From: Desulfosoma sp.
GTDB lineage: Bacteria; Desulfobacterota; Syntrophobacteria; Syntrophobacterales; DSM-9756
Reading direction: 5' to 3'
Length of the DNA: 64,000 nucleotides
Assembly: GCA_037481875.1 (NCBI GenBank)
Contig: JBBFKY010000002.1
Location: 167,264-231,263, forward strand
In this document: one piece after another, positions 45,505-54,063 of the stretch
How the letters are laid out: each line of letters begins with the position of its first letter
Numbering within the stretch: position 1 is the first letter of the stretch
Notes under the pieces: generated by a model
The model's input: only the letters and a program-made list of their open reading frames with translations
What the model was told of the DNA's origin: nothing
Database searches by the model: none
Program-made: the position numbers and the translations under genes

Positions 45505-46262
45505 GCTGACCCCAACCGCGATCGTTGTCTGTTTCTGTCAATCCTTCCACCGGATTCAGCACTCAATGAGGCAAGCTACCGTCATGTGGAACACTCCAGA
45601 TCACGGTACGACGGCAGGAATCAGAGGTTTCCCAGCGGAGGGCTTTTCGCTGGATCTGGTGTTTGCATAAGACAATCGTGATCTAGCAGAGACGCTATGG
45701 TAAGGCGGTGCTGGACAGGGAGCCTTGCCTTCCGGGTTTGTGACAAGGGCAGGCTTGCAGGGATCCAGGAGCGATACACGGAATTCGAGGTGGATTCGCA
45801 TTTTTGGCGGATTTCGCTCCGCTCCATCCGCCCTACGGGTTGTTACCCGTTTCCGGAGAGAGCACGTAGTGCAGCAGAAAACACCTTGCGGTCCGGTTCT
45901 GCAGACGCTGTCTTCCGATGCGTTTTGGAACAACCACGGTTGGTATCCAGCCGTTTAGTCAATTCCCCGCAACCCTCGAATATCCACGGTCCTTTTCCTC
46001 CGCCTGCTCATGCTTCCTCCTTGCTCGAGGTGTTGAGAAGAAACCATGCTCTTCATGAAGGAATCGCAGCATCACCGCTAGAAATCCTTTTAGGCAAACA
46101 CGCCTGGAACATCTTCGGTGAAAACCAAATGCGGCTGACGCCGCGTTTCAGCCACGCCTCCATGCGCCCTACGGCTGCGGACCAGCCAAGGAAAAATCCG
46201 TAATCAACTTTCCTCTTGAAACATGTGGACCGGACGTCATCGCAGGAAAAAAGGGATCAACA
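45505..46262. other. Long gene-free stretch with hairpin repeats
   Basis: About 760 bp without a supported gene. It contains a GGCGGATTTCGCTCCGCTCC-ATCCGCC hairpin near 45808-45834 and related palindromes near 46130-46165 (GCGGCTGACGCCGC and CGCCCTACGGCTGCGG). Open frames here are short and lack family-like residues. No promoter or RNA gene was recognised. Confidence 0.4.
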
Positions 46263-46628
46263 CTAAGACTTCTTTTTAGGCTTGCGGTCCAGCAAGGAAA
46301 CCACCTTGGTGGAAGAATCCCGCGTCGAACTGTCACGGCCGCCCGAGCCTTCAACGGGTTCTCTTTCTTCTTCCTGAAAAGCCGACCCATCTTCCGCAGG
46401 GGCTTCCACCTTGATCAGGCGCACGGGATGCCCACCCATGGTGAATTCTTCCCCGTTAATGTAAGGTTCCCGAAGAATCCAGGTCACGGTGACCAAAGGC
46501 ACTTGAAGGACCAGCATTTTCACTTGCCACCATTCCGGTTTGAGGTCCGGGGATATCTTTTCAATCCGAGCAAAAAACGCCGGTTTTCCCTCTATGTAAA
46601 CGAGGACCAAATCACCTTCACGTGTCAT
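46263..46628 (-). CDS. Small protein of unknown function
   Basis: This 121-residue protein is not recognised. It has a beta-rich first part (EGDLVLVYIEGKPAFFARIEKI, then PEWWQVKMLVLQVPLVTVTWILREPYINGEEFTMGGHPVRLIKVE) and a low-complexity acidic and basic tail (EDGSAFQEEEREPVEGSGGRDS...PKKKS). The shape suggests a small nucleic-acid or ligand-binding barrel. It follows the ADP-ribosylglycohydrolase gene by 47 bp on the same strand. Confidence 0.7.
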   Translation of the reverse strand: MTREGDLVLVYIEGKPAFFARIEKISPDLKPEWWQVKMLVLQVPLVTVTWILREPYINGEEFTMGGHPVRLIKVEAPAEDGSAFQEEEREPVEGSGGRDSSTRDSSTKVVSLLDRKPKKKS

Positions 46629-46675
46629 GGATTTTCTTTGCCTCTCACCACGTGTCATTGGGCTCGCTTTTTCCT

Positions 46676-47593
46676 TTAACGAGCCCGGTCGATTTCTTCA
46701 ATGCACCTTTGAATTTTTTCTCCCGCTTGAAGCCCATGGATCCATTCCTCGGGAATTGCCCGAAACCCGTGATGCGCTCCCAAGACCATGCCCACCAGAA
46801 GGCCTCGACCAGCGGAATCACCGCCTACCATGACGTTTTGAATCAGACCTTCGCGAAGATCGTCTGCATACTTGGCTATAAGATGCACTACGGATGGAAA
46901 GGCTCCATCCACAGCGCAACTTTGCCCGAAATCCAATACAGCGGCTTCTGTTTCCATGGAAGCACTTTCCAATCCATGGCCAACCCATGATGTGAAAGCT
47001 TCAGGAAGCAAAAGTTCCTGTAAAGCGCTTTCCAAAGCGTCTTCAGGATGTTGTCCCTTCAACACCTTTTGAGTCACCCAAGTCCAATAGACGGCGGCGT
47101 CAATAACCATGGGATGGTTGTGCGTCATGGCTGTTTGAGCACGGGCCGCTGCCACACATACTTCGGGGCGATCCGACAAGGCAAAAATCACGGGAGCGAT
47201 ACGGCCGGCTCCGGCAAGATCCGTGGACGTAGAGCCCGAGCCCTCCGGTCCGTGACCTTCGGCGAAGCGTTGAAGGGTTGCCTTGGTGGCTTTGTCGACA
47301 TAGCCTTTATAGTGCTTGAAAAGGCCTTGCCAACGGATAGCGAAATCCTGAAGGTCAAAACGTCCTTGGCATGCGGCTATGGATTCCAAAAGGACAAGCA
47401 TCTGATCTCCATAGTGGGTGAAGTCTCCCGCCGATTTTCCCGGATGATACGAATCTGGTCCAGGCGCCCTGAATTGTTCCAGGCGCCCAAACTGTTGCTT
47501 GATCACCTTTGGATCATAAATCCAATGGGCTCCCAAAGCTAAGGCATCCGCCGCGAATGCCGCCCATAACATTCCATGTCTTTTATCGTCCAT
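46676..47593 (-). CDS. ADP-ribosylglycohydrolase family protein
   Basis: This 305-residue protein has the ADP-ribosylglycohydrolase fold: LWAAFAADALALGAHWIYDP at the start, GDFTHYGDQMLVLLESI near residue 58, and GGDSAGRGLLVGMVLGAHHGF near residue 260. In classical members the last motif is GDNDS-like; here it is GGDSAGR, so one metal ligand position is altered. The likely start is ATG 47593 with an AAAGGAATG site; other ATGs lie just upstream. It may remove ADP-ribose from a protein or free O-acetyl-ADP-ribose; the target is unknown. Confidence 0.85.
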   Translation of the reverse strand: MDDKRHGMLWAAFAADALALGAHWIYDPKVIKQQFGRLEQFRAPGPDSYHPGKSAGDFTHYGDQMLVLLESIAACQGRFDLQDFAIRWQGLFKHYKGYVDKATKATLQRFAEGHGPEGSGSTSTDLAGAGRIAPVIFALSDRPEVCVAAARAQTAMTHNHPMVIDAAVYWTWVTQKVLKGQHPEDALESALQELLLPEAFTSWVGHGLESASMETEAAVLDFGQSCAVDGAFPSVVHLIAKYADDLREGLIQNVMVGGDSAGRGLLVGMVLGAHHGFRAIPEEWIHGLQAGEKIQRCIEEIDRAR

Positions 47594-47618
47594 CGGCATT
47601 CCTTTCATTCCATCCTTC

Positions 47619-47862
47619 AGAAGCCCGTTCGAGAACTCGCAATACCCAGTTCCCTTGCCATGGCAAGGCAGGGGCAAGGAGCCACTCGCCCCTAAAAGCC
47701 CGAAACTGTGCTTTTTTCTAGGGGCTCGGGCCTCCGGCCCGCCGTTTGTGCGGGCGGGACGCGCGCGCTCCCAGGAAAAAAGGTCCGAGACGTCGGGGCA
47801 CGGCGCGCCATGTCCCTACGTCTTGGCCTGGCATGGCTCATTCTAAGTTTTAGGAACAGCCT
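47619..47862 (-). repeat. MITE-like element, copy 8
   Basis: A long copy of about 240 bp. The left end CAGAAGCCCGTTCGAGAACTC and the right end AAGTTTTAGGAACAGCCTCC are inverted terminal repeats. It holds both hairpin types: GGGGCACGGCGCGCCATGTCCC and a GCCCGCCGTTTGTGCGGGC palindrome. Its right end supplies the last codons and stop of the ABC gene at 47843. Confidence 0.8.
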
Positions 47863-49558
47863 CCTCGCGCTTCACGTGGTGCATGGCCAGAATCTGTCGG
47901 CAACAGCGATTGTGGTACGTCACGTCTAATCCATAACGCGACTGAAGCCCTTCGTCCATGAGGAAATGTTCCGTTGAAAGATCCTGAACCAGGCAACCCT
48001 TGTGCAGCACCAGCGCGCGATCGGTCAGAGATGACACAAAGCAGATGTCGTGACTGATGAGGATGAGTGTCGTTGAAAGTTCATCCAGAATACGTAGAAG
48101 TTTTTCCTCGCTTTCCGGATCCAAATTGGCTGTAGGCTCGTCCAAAATGAGGACACGAGGTTCCATGGCCAGAACGGCGGCAAGGGACAATCTCTTCCGT
48201 TCCCCCGCACTAAGGTGATGAGGAACCCGATCTTCCATCCCGTCCATCCCCACCCGGTGTAGAGCCTCCCGCACTCGACGTCCCAATTCCGGCTCTTTCA
48301 CACCCAAATATTTCAATCCGAAAGCCACTTCGTCATAAACCGCAGCCGTAACCATCTGGTCCATGGAATCCTGAAAAACCATACCTACCGAACGCCACAG
48401 CTGCTTTTTGAGACGTCTGTCGACAAAGCGTCCCTGGAACCGATACTCTCCGGAACCTGTACGAACCCCTACAAGGACCGAGGCCAGCGTGGATTTTCCC
48501 GCGCCGTTTTCACCCAAAAGGGCAATACGTTCGCCGTCATGAACCTTCAGGGAAACCTTCCGAAGTCCCCATGTCCCGTCCGGATATCGATAGGAATAGT
48601 CCTCCAGTTCCAAAACCGGAACATCGTGCCCGGGGCTCAGGTCCGAATCATGGTTGTCACGGCATGAAGCCCTCATGGAAACCGGCATAGGATGGAGCTT
48701 CTGAGTTTTTCCAGAATCGCTTTTTATGGCCCGGTGATGATGGGAACAATCCTCCTTAGGTTCTCCTGTATTCTCATAGGGTTTTCGGCAGCATTGAAAA
48801 CGAAAGGTGAAATCGAGCCCGTGTTCTCTGAGAGAGGATCGATGCGAAATCAGGGCATCGAAATCCGTGTCGTGCTGAAGGATGCCATGATCGAGCACCA
48901 CAGCCCTACGGCATAAGCCATAGAGGAACATCAGGTCATGACTGATGCAAATGAGTGTTCCCGAAAAACGATGAAGCGCTTCCAACAGCTTGTCCGTGTT
49001 TTTGGAATCCAAGTTGGCTGTAGGTTCATCGAGGATGAGCACCGAAGGTTCACAGGCGAGAATGCAAGCCAAGGCCGCCCTCTTTCGTTGGCCGTAGCTC
49101 AAGTGATGAGGCGCCTTGCTTTCGTAGCGTTTTAAGCCGACCAGGTCCAACATTTCGGTGACTATGGCCGCAGCCTTTTCCTGAGGTACCCCGTAGTTTA
49201 AGGGACCGAACGCCACATCGTCCGCCAATCGAGTGCAAAAAAGATGATCGTCGGGATCTTGAAACAACAGCCCCACTTGCCGCCTTAGGGAAGAAAGATC
49301 CTCGTGTTCGACAGGCCGGCCGTCGAACCAGAGACGGCCTTCCGTCGGTTTGATAAGACCGCAGAGTATTCTGGCCAAGGTAGTTTTTCCGGAACCGTTC
49401 GGGCCTACCAGAGCGATTTTTTCTCCGTAACCGATATTCAGCGAGACACCGCGCAACGCGGTCCGGCTTCCCGGATAGGTGTAGGAGACGTCTTCAAGTT
49501 GAAAAAGAACCGATTCCCCAGAAGTCTGCAAAGCAACCGGTACCCATTGCCAGTGCAT
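47843..49558 (-). CDS. cbiO: Nickel/cobalt ECF transporter ATPase, fused double CbiO
   Basis: This 571-residue protein is two ABC ATPase domains in one chain. Half 1: Walker A GPNGSGKTT, signature LSYGQRKRAALA, Walker B LILDEPTANLD. Half 2 (from about residue 312): GENGAGKST, LSAGERKRLSLA, LILDEPTANLDPE. Each half ends in a Cys-Cys pair with nearby histidines (FRFQCCRKP and HNRCCRQILAMHH); the linker between them is rich in His and Cys (DCSHHHRAI). It powers uptake by the CbiM/CbiQ proteins encoded upstream. The final codons and stop lie in the terminal repeat of element copy 8. Confidence 0.9.
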   Translation of the reverse strand: MHWQWVPVALQTSGESVLFQLEDVSYTYPGSRTALRGVSLNIGYGEKIALVGPNGSGKTTLARILCGLIKPTEGRLWFDGRPVEHEDLSSLRRQVGLLFQDPDDHLFCTRLADDVAFGPLNYGVPQEKAAAIVTEMLDLVGLKRYESKAPHHLSYGQRKRAALACILACEPSVLILDEPTANLDSKNTDKLLEALHRFSGTLICISHDLMFLYGLCRRAVVLDHGILQHDTDFDALISHRSSLREHGLDFTFRFQCCRKPYENTGEPKEDCSHHHRAIKSDSGKTQKLHPMPVSMRASCRDNHDSDLSPGHDVPVLELEDYSYRYPDGTWGLRKVSLKVHDGERIALLGENGAGKSTLASVLVGVRTGSGEYRFQGRFVDRRLKKQLWRSVGMVFQDSMDQMVTAAVYDEVAFGLKYLGVKEPELGRRVREALHRVGMDGMEDRVPHHLSAGERKRLSLAAVLAMEPRVLILDEPTANLDPESEEKLLRILDELSTTLILISHDICFVSSLTDRALVLHKGCLVQDLSTEHFLMDEGLQSRYGLDVTYHNRCCRQILAMHHVKREEAVPKT

Positions 49559-49612
49559 GTCGAATCCCCAAAGAAAAGCATCCGGTCATTTAAGGGCAAA
49601 AAGTGGTGTCTC

Positions 49613-50542
49613 TCACCCAAGCCACCGGTCACCCAAGAACACGCCCAGAGACACCGCCGTCCAAGTCAAAGCCCATATCCAATCTTTAGGCTTTGCCGCG
49701 AACCGTACCGTTGATGGAAAAGTTCCTGTATAACCCCGGCACAGCATAGCTTCATAGACCCTTTGGGTGCGTTCCATGCTGCGGACAAAAAGCATGCCCA
49801 AAAAACAACCGAGGTCGCGGAAGGTTTCCATTCCGGTTCGACCGCCAAACCCTCGAACGGTCATACCAACCCACATACGCTGCATCTCATGTCGAAACAC
49901 AAAGACATATCGGTACATCAGAAGAAGCATTTGACACAAGATCACAGGAACCCCCAGCCTTCGTAAAGCCGCCACGGTGACCGGAAACGGCGTCGTCCTT
50001 AGCAAAGGTTCCATCATCAGAGCCACAATGACAGCTTTGGTGCCGATGCGCGCCGCCAGATCCAGACCTCGAAGATTCAGAGCCACCGAAGGAAGGCCCT
50101 CCAGAACAACATGACGATCCCCTTCGTGAAACGGAACCGTTAAAGGCATGATGAGGGCAAGCATGAACAGAAAACCACTGATGGCTGCAAGGCGCTGCCG
50201 TGCCCGATGCATGGGTGTTCGAGCCGCTAAGATGGAACCGGTGGCTATGGTCAAACAGATAAGGAGACCTGTCCAGTGTTGGAGGGAGACCGTCATGAAG
50301 GCGAAAAAGAAAAGGGAAAGAATCTTTAAGCGCGGGTCCCAGTGATGAAAAAAAGAACGGTGCGTTCCCTCAACGTCCAGTTCAGGCAAAGGGCTATCCA
50401 CTTCCCATTCTGTCGAAGCTTCACACCGGGAAAGCTTTCTTCGGCGCGCCACATGCCCGTAAAACCAGGCGGCGGCAAAAACTGCGGCACTTCCCACCAA
50501 TCCTGCCGCCACCCATTGCCATCGGATGAGGATCGGGTTCAC
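49613..50542 (-). CDS. cbiQ: Nickel/cobalt ECF transporter T component, CbiQ
   Basis: This 309-residue membrane protein is the coupling (T) subunit. After an extra N-terminal helix (WVAAGLVGSAAVFAAAWFYGHVA) and a polar linker come the CbiQ parts: HHWDPRLKILSLFFFAFMTVSL and the cytoplasmic coupling motifs with alanine-arginine character (LLRTTPFPVTVAALRRLGVP and MWVGMTVRGFGG). The extra N-terminal helix may replace the missing CbiN or NikN. It starts inside the cbiM stop (ATGA overlap). Confidence 0.88.
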   Translation of the reverse strand: MNPILIRWQWVAAGLVGSAAVFAAAWFYGHVARRRKLSRCEASTEWEVDSPLPELDVEGTHRSFFHHWDPRLKILSLFFFAFMTVSLQHWTGLLICLTIATGSILAARTPMHRARQRLAAISGFLFMLALIMPLTVPFHEGDRHVVLEGLPSVALNLRGLDLAARIGTKAVIVALMMEPLLRTTPFPVTVAALRRLGVPVILCQMLLLMYRYVFVFRHEMQRMWVGMTVRGFGGRTGMETFRDLGCFLGMLFVRSMERTQRVYEAMLCRGYTGTFPSTVRFAAKPKDWIWALTWTAVSLGVFLGDRWLG

Positions 50543-51156
50543 AGGCTCCTCCGCCCCAAGCTCGCCATAAGAAGTTCCGGTTTTACCTTTTGAAGAAAAC
50601 TCACCACGCCTCCCGATACCACCCCTTCAATAACTAGCACGGGCGCATGAGCGACGACGGCAATCTTGGCCACGCCAAAGAAATCCTCACCCCCTGTTGC
50701 TAAAAGGCCCGCAAGAATCAAAGCCGCCAACGTTACAGCGAGGGCCGCAGCTAAAGCCCCCGCGATGGCCGCTCTCCCACCAAGACTTCGCTGAAGGAAC
50801 CGATAGAACCATGAAGCCCACCACGCAGGAAGACCCATCATCAGAGCGTTAGCCCCCAAAGCCGTAAGTCCTCCGAACTGAAAGAGCAAGGACTGCAGCA
50901 CTAATCCCAGGAAAATGGACAAAAAGGCGCTCCAGCCCGTGAGAATCCCCACCAGGCCGGGAAGCAAAAGATGAACACTGGTAGGGCCAAGAGGCAAATG
51001 AATAAGGGAGGCCACAAAAAAGGCCGAAGTCATGACGGCGATCTTAGGCAGATCTTCGCCTTCCGTTTTCTTAACGCTCAGGGCGACACACAATCCGGAA
51101 GCCACAAAGGATCCCACGGCCACGACCGTGGGAAGCACACCGTCGGAAAGATGCAT
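50539..51156 (-). CDS. cbiM: Nickel/cobalt ECF transporter S component, CbiM
   Basis: This 205-residue protein is the substrate-binding membrane subunit. The mature N terminus must be MHLSDGVLP: His2 and the amino end coordinate the metal in CbiM and NikM. HLPLGPTSVHLLLPG near residue 53 holds further conserved His residues. It overlaps cbiQ by four bases. Whether it takes nickel or cobalt is not settled by sequence; the NikL-like gene at the operon head favours nickel. Confidence 0.92.
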   Translation of the reverse strand: MHLSDGVLPTVVAVGSFVASGLCVALSVKKTEGEDLPKIAVMTSAFFVASLIHLPLGPTSVHLLLPGLVGILTGWSAFLSIFLGLVLQSLLFQFGGLTALGANALMMGLPAWWASWFYRFLQRSLGGRAAIAGALAAALAVTLAALILAGLLATGGEDFFGVAKIAVVAHAPVLVIEGVVSGGVVSFLQKVKPELLMASLGRRSL

Positions 51157-51288
51157 GATACAGTACCTTTTCTTTCGTCATAGAAGCGTTGTCTACATCT
51201 TCGGTAACCATGCCTGTCGCCACAAGCCACGGCAACAACACATCACTTAAGCCTTGAGGACGGTAGCCCATAGGAAAACGTCCGAATC

Positions 51289-51648
51289 TTATGGGGCTTG
51301 ACGCCGACGTTCCCGACGGGCATGCAGATAAAAGGCGATCCCAAAAATTCCAGAAATATAGCCGATTCCTCCCACAATGTCTTTAAAGTCGGGTTCCTGC
51401 ATGGCCGTCTTCAAGGCTGCAATCTCCCTTTTAATAGCCCGCAATTCCTGGCCCATTTCCCTCTGCTGCGACTGGAGCGCCTCCAAAAGGCGCAGGGCCT
51501 CCTGTTGCCCTTGAAATGGCTTGTCGGCCGAAGGTAAACCCTTCGCATCCTGCGATTCCGTGCCGGTCGGTACCGTTTGCTGTGTGTAAGCTGTCGAACT
51601 GATCAAAGCCAAACACAAGACCAAAAATGCAAACAGACAGTTTCTCAT
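51289..51648 (-). CDS. Exported coiled-coil protein of the nickel operon
   Basis: This 119-residue protein has a signal peptide (MRNCLFAFLVLCLALISSTAYTQ), a heptad coiled coil (QEALRLLEALQSQQREMGQELRAIKREIAALK) and a C-terminal membrane helix (DIVGGIGYISGIFGIAFYLHARRERRRQ). It takes the place of the second small exported protein often seen before nikM in NikMNQO-type systems. It is ten bp after the NikL-like gene. Its exact task is unknown. Confidence 0.75.
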   Translation of the reverse strand: MRNCLFAFLVLCLALISSTAYTQQTVPTGTESQDAKGLPSADKPFQGQQEALRLLEALQSQQREMGQELRAIKREIAALKTAMQEPDFKDIVGGIGYISGIFGIAFYLHARRERRRQAP

Positions 51649-51658
51649 GGACGCACCC

Positions 51659-52012
51659 TCACCAGTCGGTTTTTTTCAGGGTGAACACCGCTCGATGGCC
51701 CATGGAAGCATTGAGTTCAATGGTGAGATCCTGTTTTTCCGGAGGGGCTTGAAATTGAGCCTTTCCTCGCTGATCCGTTTTTCCTTCAAAGATTTGGGCA
51801 CCCTTGGCGTCCATAGCACGAAGGCTTCCCTGGACCACTGGGGAACCGTCAGAAAAATAGCTTTCCACATAAACGACGCCGCCTTCCGCATAGGCAAAAA
51901 GGTTGACCTTATGAGCCCAGGCGGGAACCGAAGCCAAGACCGTGAGCATCACCAGGAAACAGCCGGCCACACAAAAGGTTTTAAGTAATCTGCTCTGACG
52001 TCTCGCAACCAT
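51659..52012 (-). CDS. NikL-like periplasmic protein of the nickel operon
   Basis: This 117-residue protein has a signal peptide ending in VPAWAHK and a small beta-sandwich: AHKVNLFAYAEGGVVYVESYFSDGSPV, then FEGKTDQRGKAQFQAPPEKQDLTIELNAS. The His just after cleavage and the fold match NikL-like proteins, which precede nickel ECF transporters. The ATG at 52012 follows a GGGGAGG site and opens the operon after a long leader. Confidence 0.82.
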   Translation of the reverse strand: MVARRQSRLLKTFCVAGCFLVMLTVLASVPAWAHKVNLFAYAEGGVVYVESYFSDGSPVVQGSLRAMDAKGAQIFEGKTDQRGKAQFQAPPEKQDLTIELNASMGHRAVFTLKKTDW

Positions 52013-52279
52013 GGTGTCCTCCCCTTTCACCGATCGAGGTCAAAGTTTTGACCCAAGGCTCAGGAACGGCTCGGTAGCACCCCGCACGGACAGTCGAGGG
52101 CATCGCTTTGGTGCTTTGCGGGGGCCGCAAAGTCCTGGAGAACGCAAAAAAGGCCGCACGTCCCCCTCGAGACGCCGGCCTTCATGACCGCTTTCGTAAG
52201 GGATGAGGTCAACCTTTGAGCCTTGTGCTCTTGCTGGGCTTCGGCCCAAGAACTCCGAGTTCTCTCGGAATCTTAAAGT
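52013..52279 (-). ncRNA. Structured 5' leader of the nickel/cobalt operon (unassigned riboswitch-like)
   Basis: About 265 bases between the predicted transcription start and the first gene. Read on the minus strand, hairpins follow one another: TCCGAG-AGAA-CTCGGA, GGGC-CGAA-GCCC, GAGC-ACAAG-GCTC and TGACC...GGTCA, then a terminator at 52180-52146. Beyond it are CTTTGCGG-GGG-CCGCAAAG-type stem arms at 52132-52114 and a near-perfect palindrome GGTCAAA-GT-TTTGACC at 52038-52053. No known aptamer (cobalamin, NiCo, others) was recognised. The layout fits control by premature termination, perhaps by metal. Confidence 0.55.
52146..52180 (-). terminator. Rho-independent terminator inside the nickel-operon leader
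   Basis: On the minus strand GGCCGGCGTC and GGACGTGCGGCC pair as a GC-rich stem with small mismatches, and six T residues follow at 52151-52146. It lies about 135 bases upstream of the first start codon, so it would stop transcription before the operon unless read through. Confidence 0.75.
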
Positions 52280-52285
52280 ACGAGG

Positions 52286-52314
52286 ACATTAATACGAAGT
52301 CCAGGCCCCGTCAA
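52286..52314 (-). promoter_or_regulatory. Promoter of the nickel/cobalt operon
   Basis: On the minus strand TTGACG (52314-52309) and TAATGT (52291-52286) are 17 bp apart. A perfect inverted repeat AGAACTC-C-GAGTTCT lies just downstream at 52249-52263 and may be an operator or the first RNA hairpin. Confidence 0.5.
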
Positions 52315-52499
52315 GCCGGCGGAAAGAAGGATTTACACCTCATGAAGGCTCCAAGCACCCCCAAACTTCGAACAAGGCTCTTGGGTTTCCTGTAAGGGTG
52401 TATTGCAGCGGGCGAAAATCGCTTGCGTTTTTGAGCCTTCCTCTATAAATTATGCCTTCAAATAAAGAGGAAAATTCATGTGCACGAGGTGTGCACCTT

Positions 52500-54032
52500 A
52501 TGAATCAAGATCGGCTGGATCCAGCTCCAGAGATCCTACGGGATTTTTTTCACTTGACTCGTGATGCGGTCCTGTTTGTGGATCCCCAAGGAATTATTGT
52601 TTACGCCAACCCTTCGGCATGCCGCCTTGTGGGATACGACCAGCAACAGTTACAAAAATCACACGTGAGCCTTCTTTTGCGTCAACACGACGTGACGCGA
52701 GCCTTGGCTGAAGCTTCGGAACAAAGGAGGTTACCTTCGCGTTACGGGGAATACCGCCTAAGAAGTGCGAACGGCGCTTTGCTATGGGTTGAAATAAGCG
52801 CCTTTGAATTTCCACGGGAACATCAGGGTCTCATGGGCTGGGTTTTGAGGGACATCACGACACGGAAGGGATTGGAAGCGGATATCGCCAACCGAACCAA
52901 GCTGGAAGCCGTGTCCACCATGGCGGGCGGCATCGCCCATGATTGGAACAATATTCTTTCCATCATATTAGGCAATCTGGATTTGGCCCTAAGCAAGTGC
53001 CGTCCGGAAGATCCCATCACTCCCATGCTGCGTAGCGCCAACCTGGCGGCCATGGAAGCCCGAGATTTGACTTTTAAGTTTTTGTGTTTCGCTCGAAGCG
53101 GCCTGCAAGAAATAACCACCGTTCATGCCGGGTCTTTGGCCGAAGAGGCTTGCCGAACGACCTTGTCGGGAAAGCCCGTAACCAGCCAGGTGATGTTTTC
53201 AAACGGCCTGTGGAGCTTGAAAGGCGACCCGCAGCTCTTGCGCACCCTTTTGGTGAATGTGCTGGACAACGCTCGAGCCGCCAGCCCTGTGGGGGGACGA
53301 ATTCTGGTACGCCTGCAAAACGTGCAACTCAAGCCCGAGGATCCCTTGTGCCTCCACATCAAACCCGGATGTTATGTTCGGTTTGACATTCAGGATGAAG
53401 GTCCTGGGATTCCAGCGGATATTCTAGATCGCGTCTTTGATCCTTATTTTTCCACCAAACCTCGAGGCACGCAAAAAGGCATGGGCATGGGCCTTTCCGT
53501 TGCCTGGGGCATTGTGCAGAGCCATGGAGGCTATATTGGCATCACGACGCAGGAACAGGCGGGAACGACCGTGACCATCTATTTGCCGGCGGTTCCTGAA
53601 AGTCGATCCCTTGAGGCGCGTCTGGCCGAAATGGAAGGTCCGTTGCGTGCCAAGATCCTGGTCATGGACGATGAACCCATGCTCCGACAATTGGCGGAAG
53701 CTGTGATGGACCACCTTGGCTACCAGTGTGAAACCGCGCGACACGGCAAAGAAGCCATCGCCAAGTACAAGGAAGCCATGGAAGCCGGGGAACCCTTTGA
53801 CATGGTGATTCTGGATCTCACCGTCAAAGGGGGCATGGGCGGTATTCCCACGATAGCTCAGCTGTTGAGCATTGACCCAAAGGTCAAAGCAGTGATCTAT
53901 ACCGGGTATTCGGCGGATCCTATTCTGGACAATTACCGGCTCTACGGGTTCCAGGGCGCCTTACCCAAACCCTACGCCATCAAGGACATGGCGGAAATGA
54001 TTCGCCGCGTGCTTGGAAAAAAAGAACATTGA
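52500..54032 (+). CDS. PAS hybrid histidine kinase with receiver domain
   Basis: This 510-residue cytoplasmic protein has a PAS domain (about 15-130: AVLFVDPQGIIVYANPSACRLVGYD), a kinase core with the phosphorylated His in GGIAHDWNNILSIILGNL, the ATPase motifs NVLDNARAAS, DEGPGIPADIL and GMGMGLSVAWGIV, and a receiver domain (ILVMDDEPMLRQLA with the Asp acceptor in MVILDLTVKGGMGG). The His box is of the NtrB-like type. The ATG at 52500 has a GAGGTG site; an ATG at 52452 lies on the likely -10 box. No output regulator gene is adjacent, so the pathway is unknown. Confidence 0.9.
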   Translation: MNQDRLDPAPEILRDFFHLTRDAVLFVDPQGIIVYANPSACRLVGYDQQQLQKSHVSLLLRQHDVTRALAEASEQRRLPSRYGEYRLRSANGALLWVEISAFEFPREHQGLMGWVLRDITTRKGLEADIANRTKLEAVSTMAGGIAHDWNNILSIILGNLDLALSKCRPEDPITPMLRSANLAAMEARDLTFKFLCFARSGLQEITTVHAGSLAEEACRTTLSGKPVTSQVMFSNGLWSLKGDPQLLRTLLVNVLDNARAASPVGGRILVRLQNVQLKPEDPLCLHIKPGCYVRFDIQDEGPGIPADILDRVFDPYFSTKPRGTQKGMGMGLSVAWGIVQSHGGYIGITTQEQAGTTVTIYLPAVPESRSLEARLAEMEGPLRAKILVMDDEPMLRQLAEAVMDHLGYQCETARHGKEAIAKYKEAMEAGEPFDMVILDLTVKGGMGGIPTIAQLLSIDPKVKAVIYTGYSADPILDNYRLYGFQGALPKPYAIKDMAEMIRRVLGKKEH

Positions 54033-54063
54033 AACCATCACGCGGCGCCTCTTCCATATGCTT

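Noticed and set aside
45505-46262. Possible genes in the 760-bp stretch after the coiled-coil gene
   Set aside because: Open frames are short, of odd composition and cross hairpin repeats; no homology-like segment or ribosome site was found.
52013-52279. Cobalamin or NiCo riboswitch in the nickel-operon leader
   Set aside because: The conserved boxes of these aptamers could not be found, so the leader is reported as unassigned.
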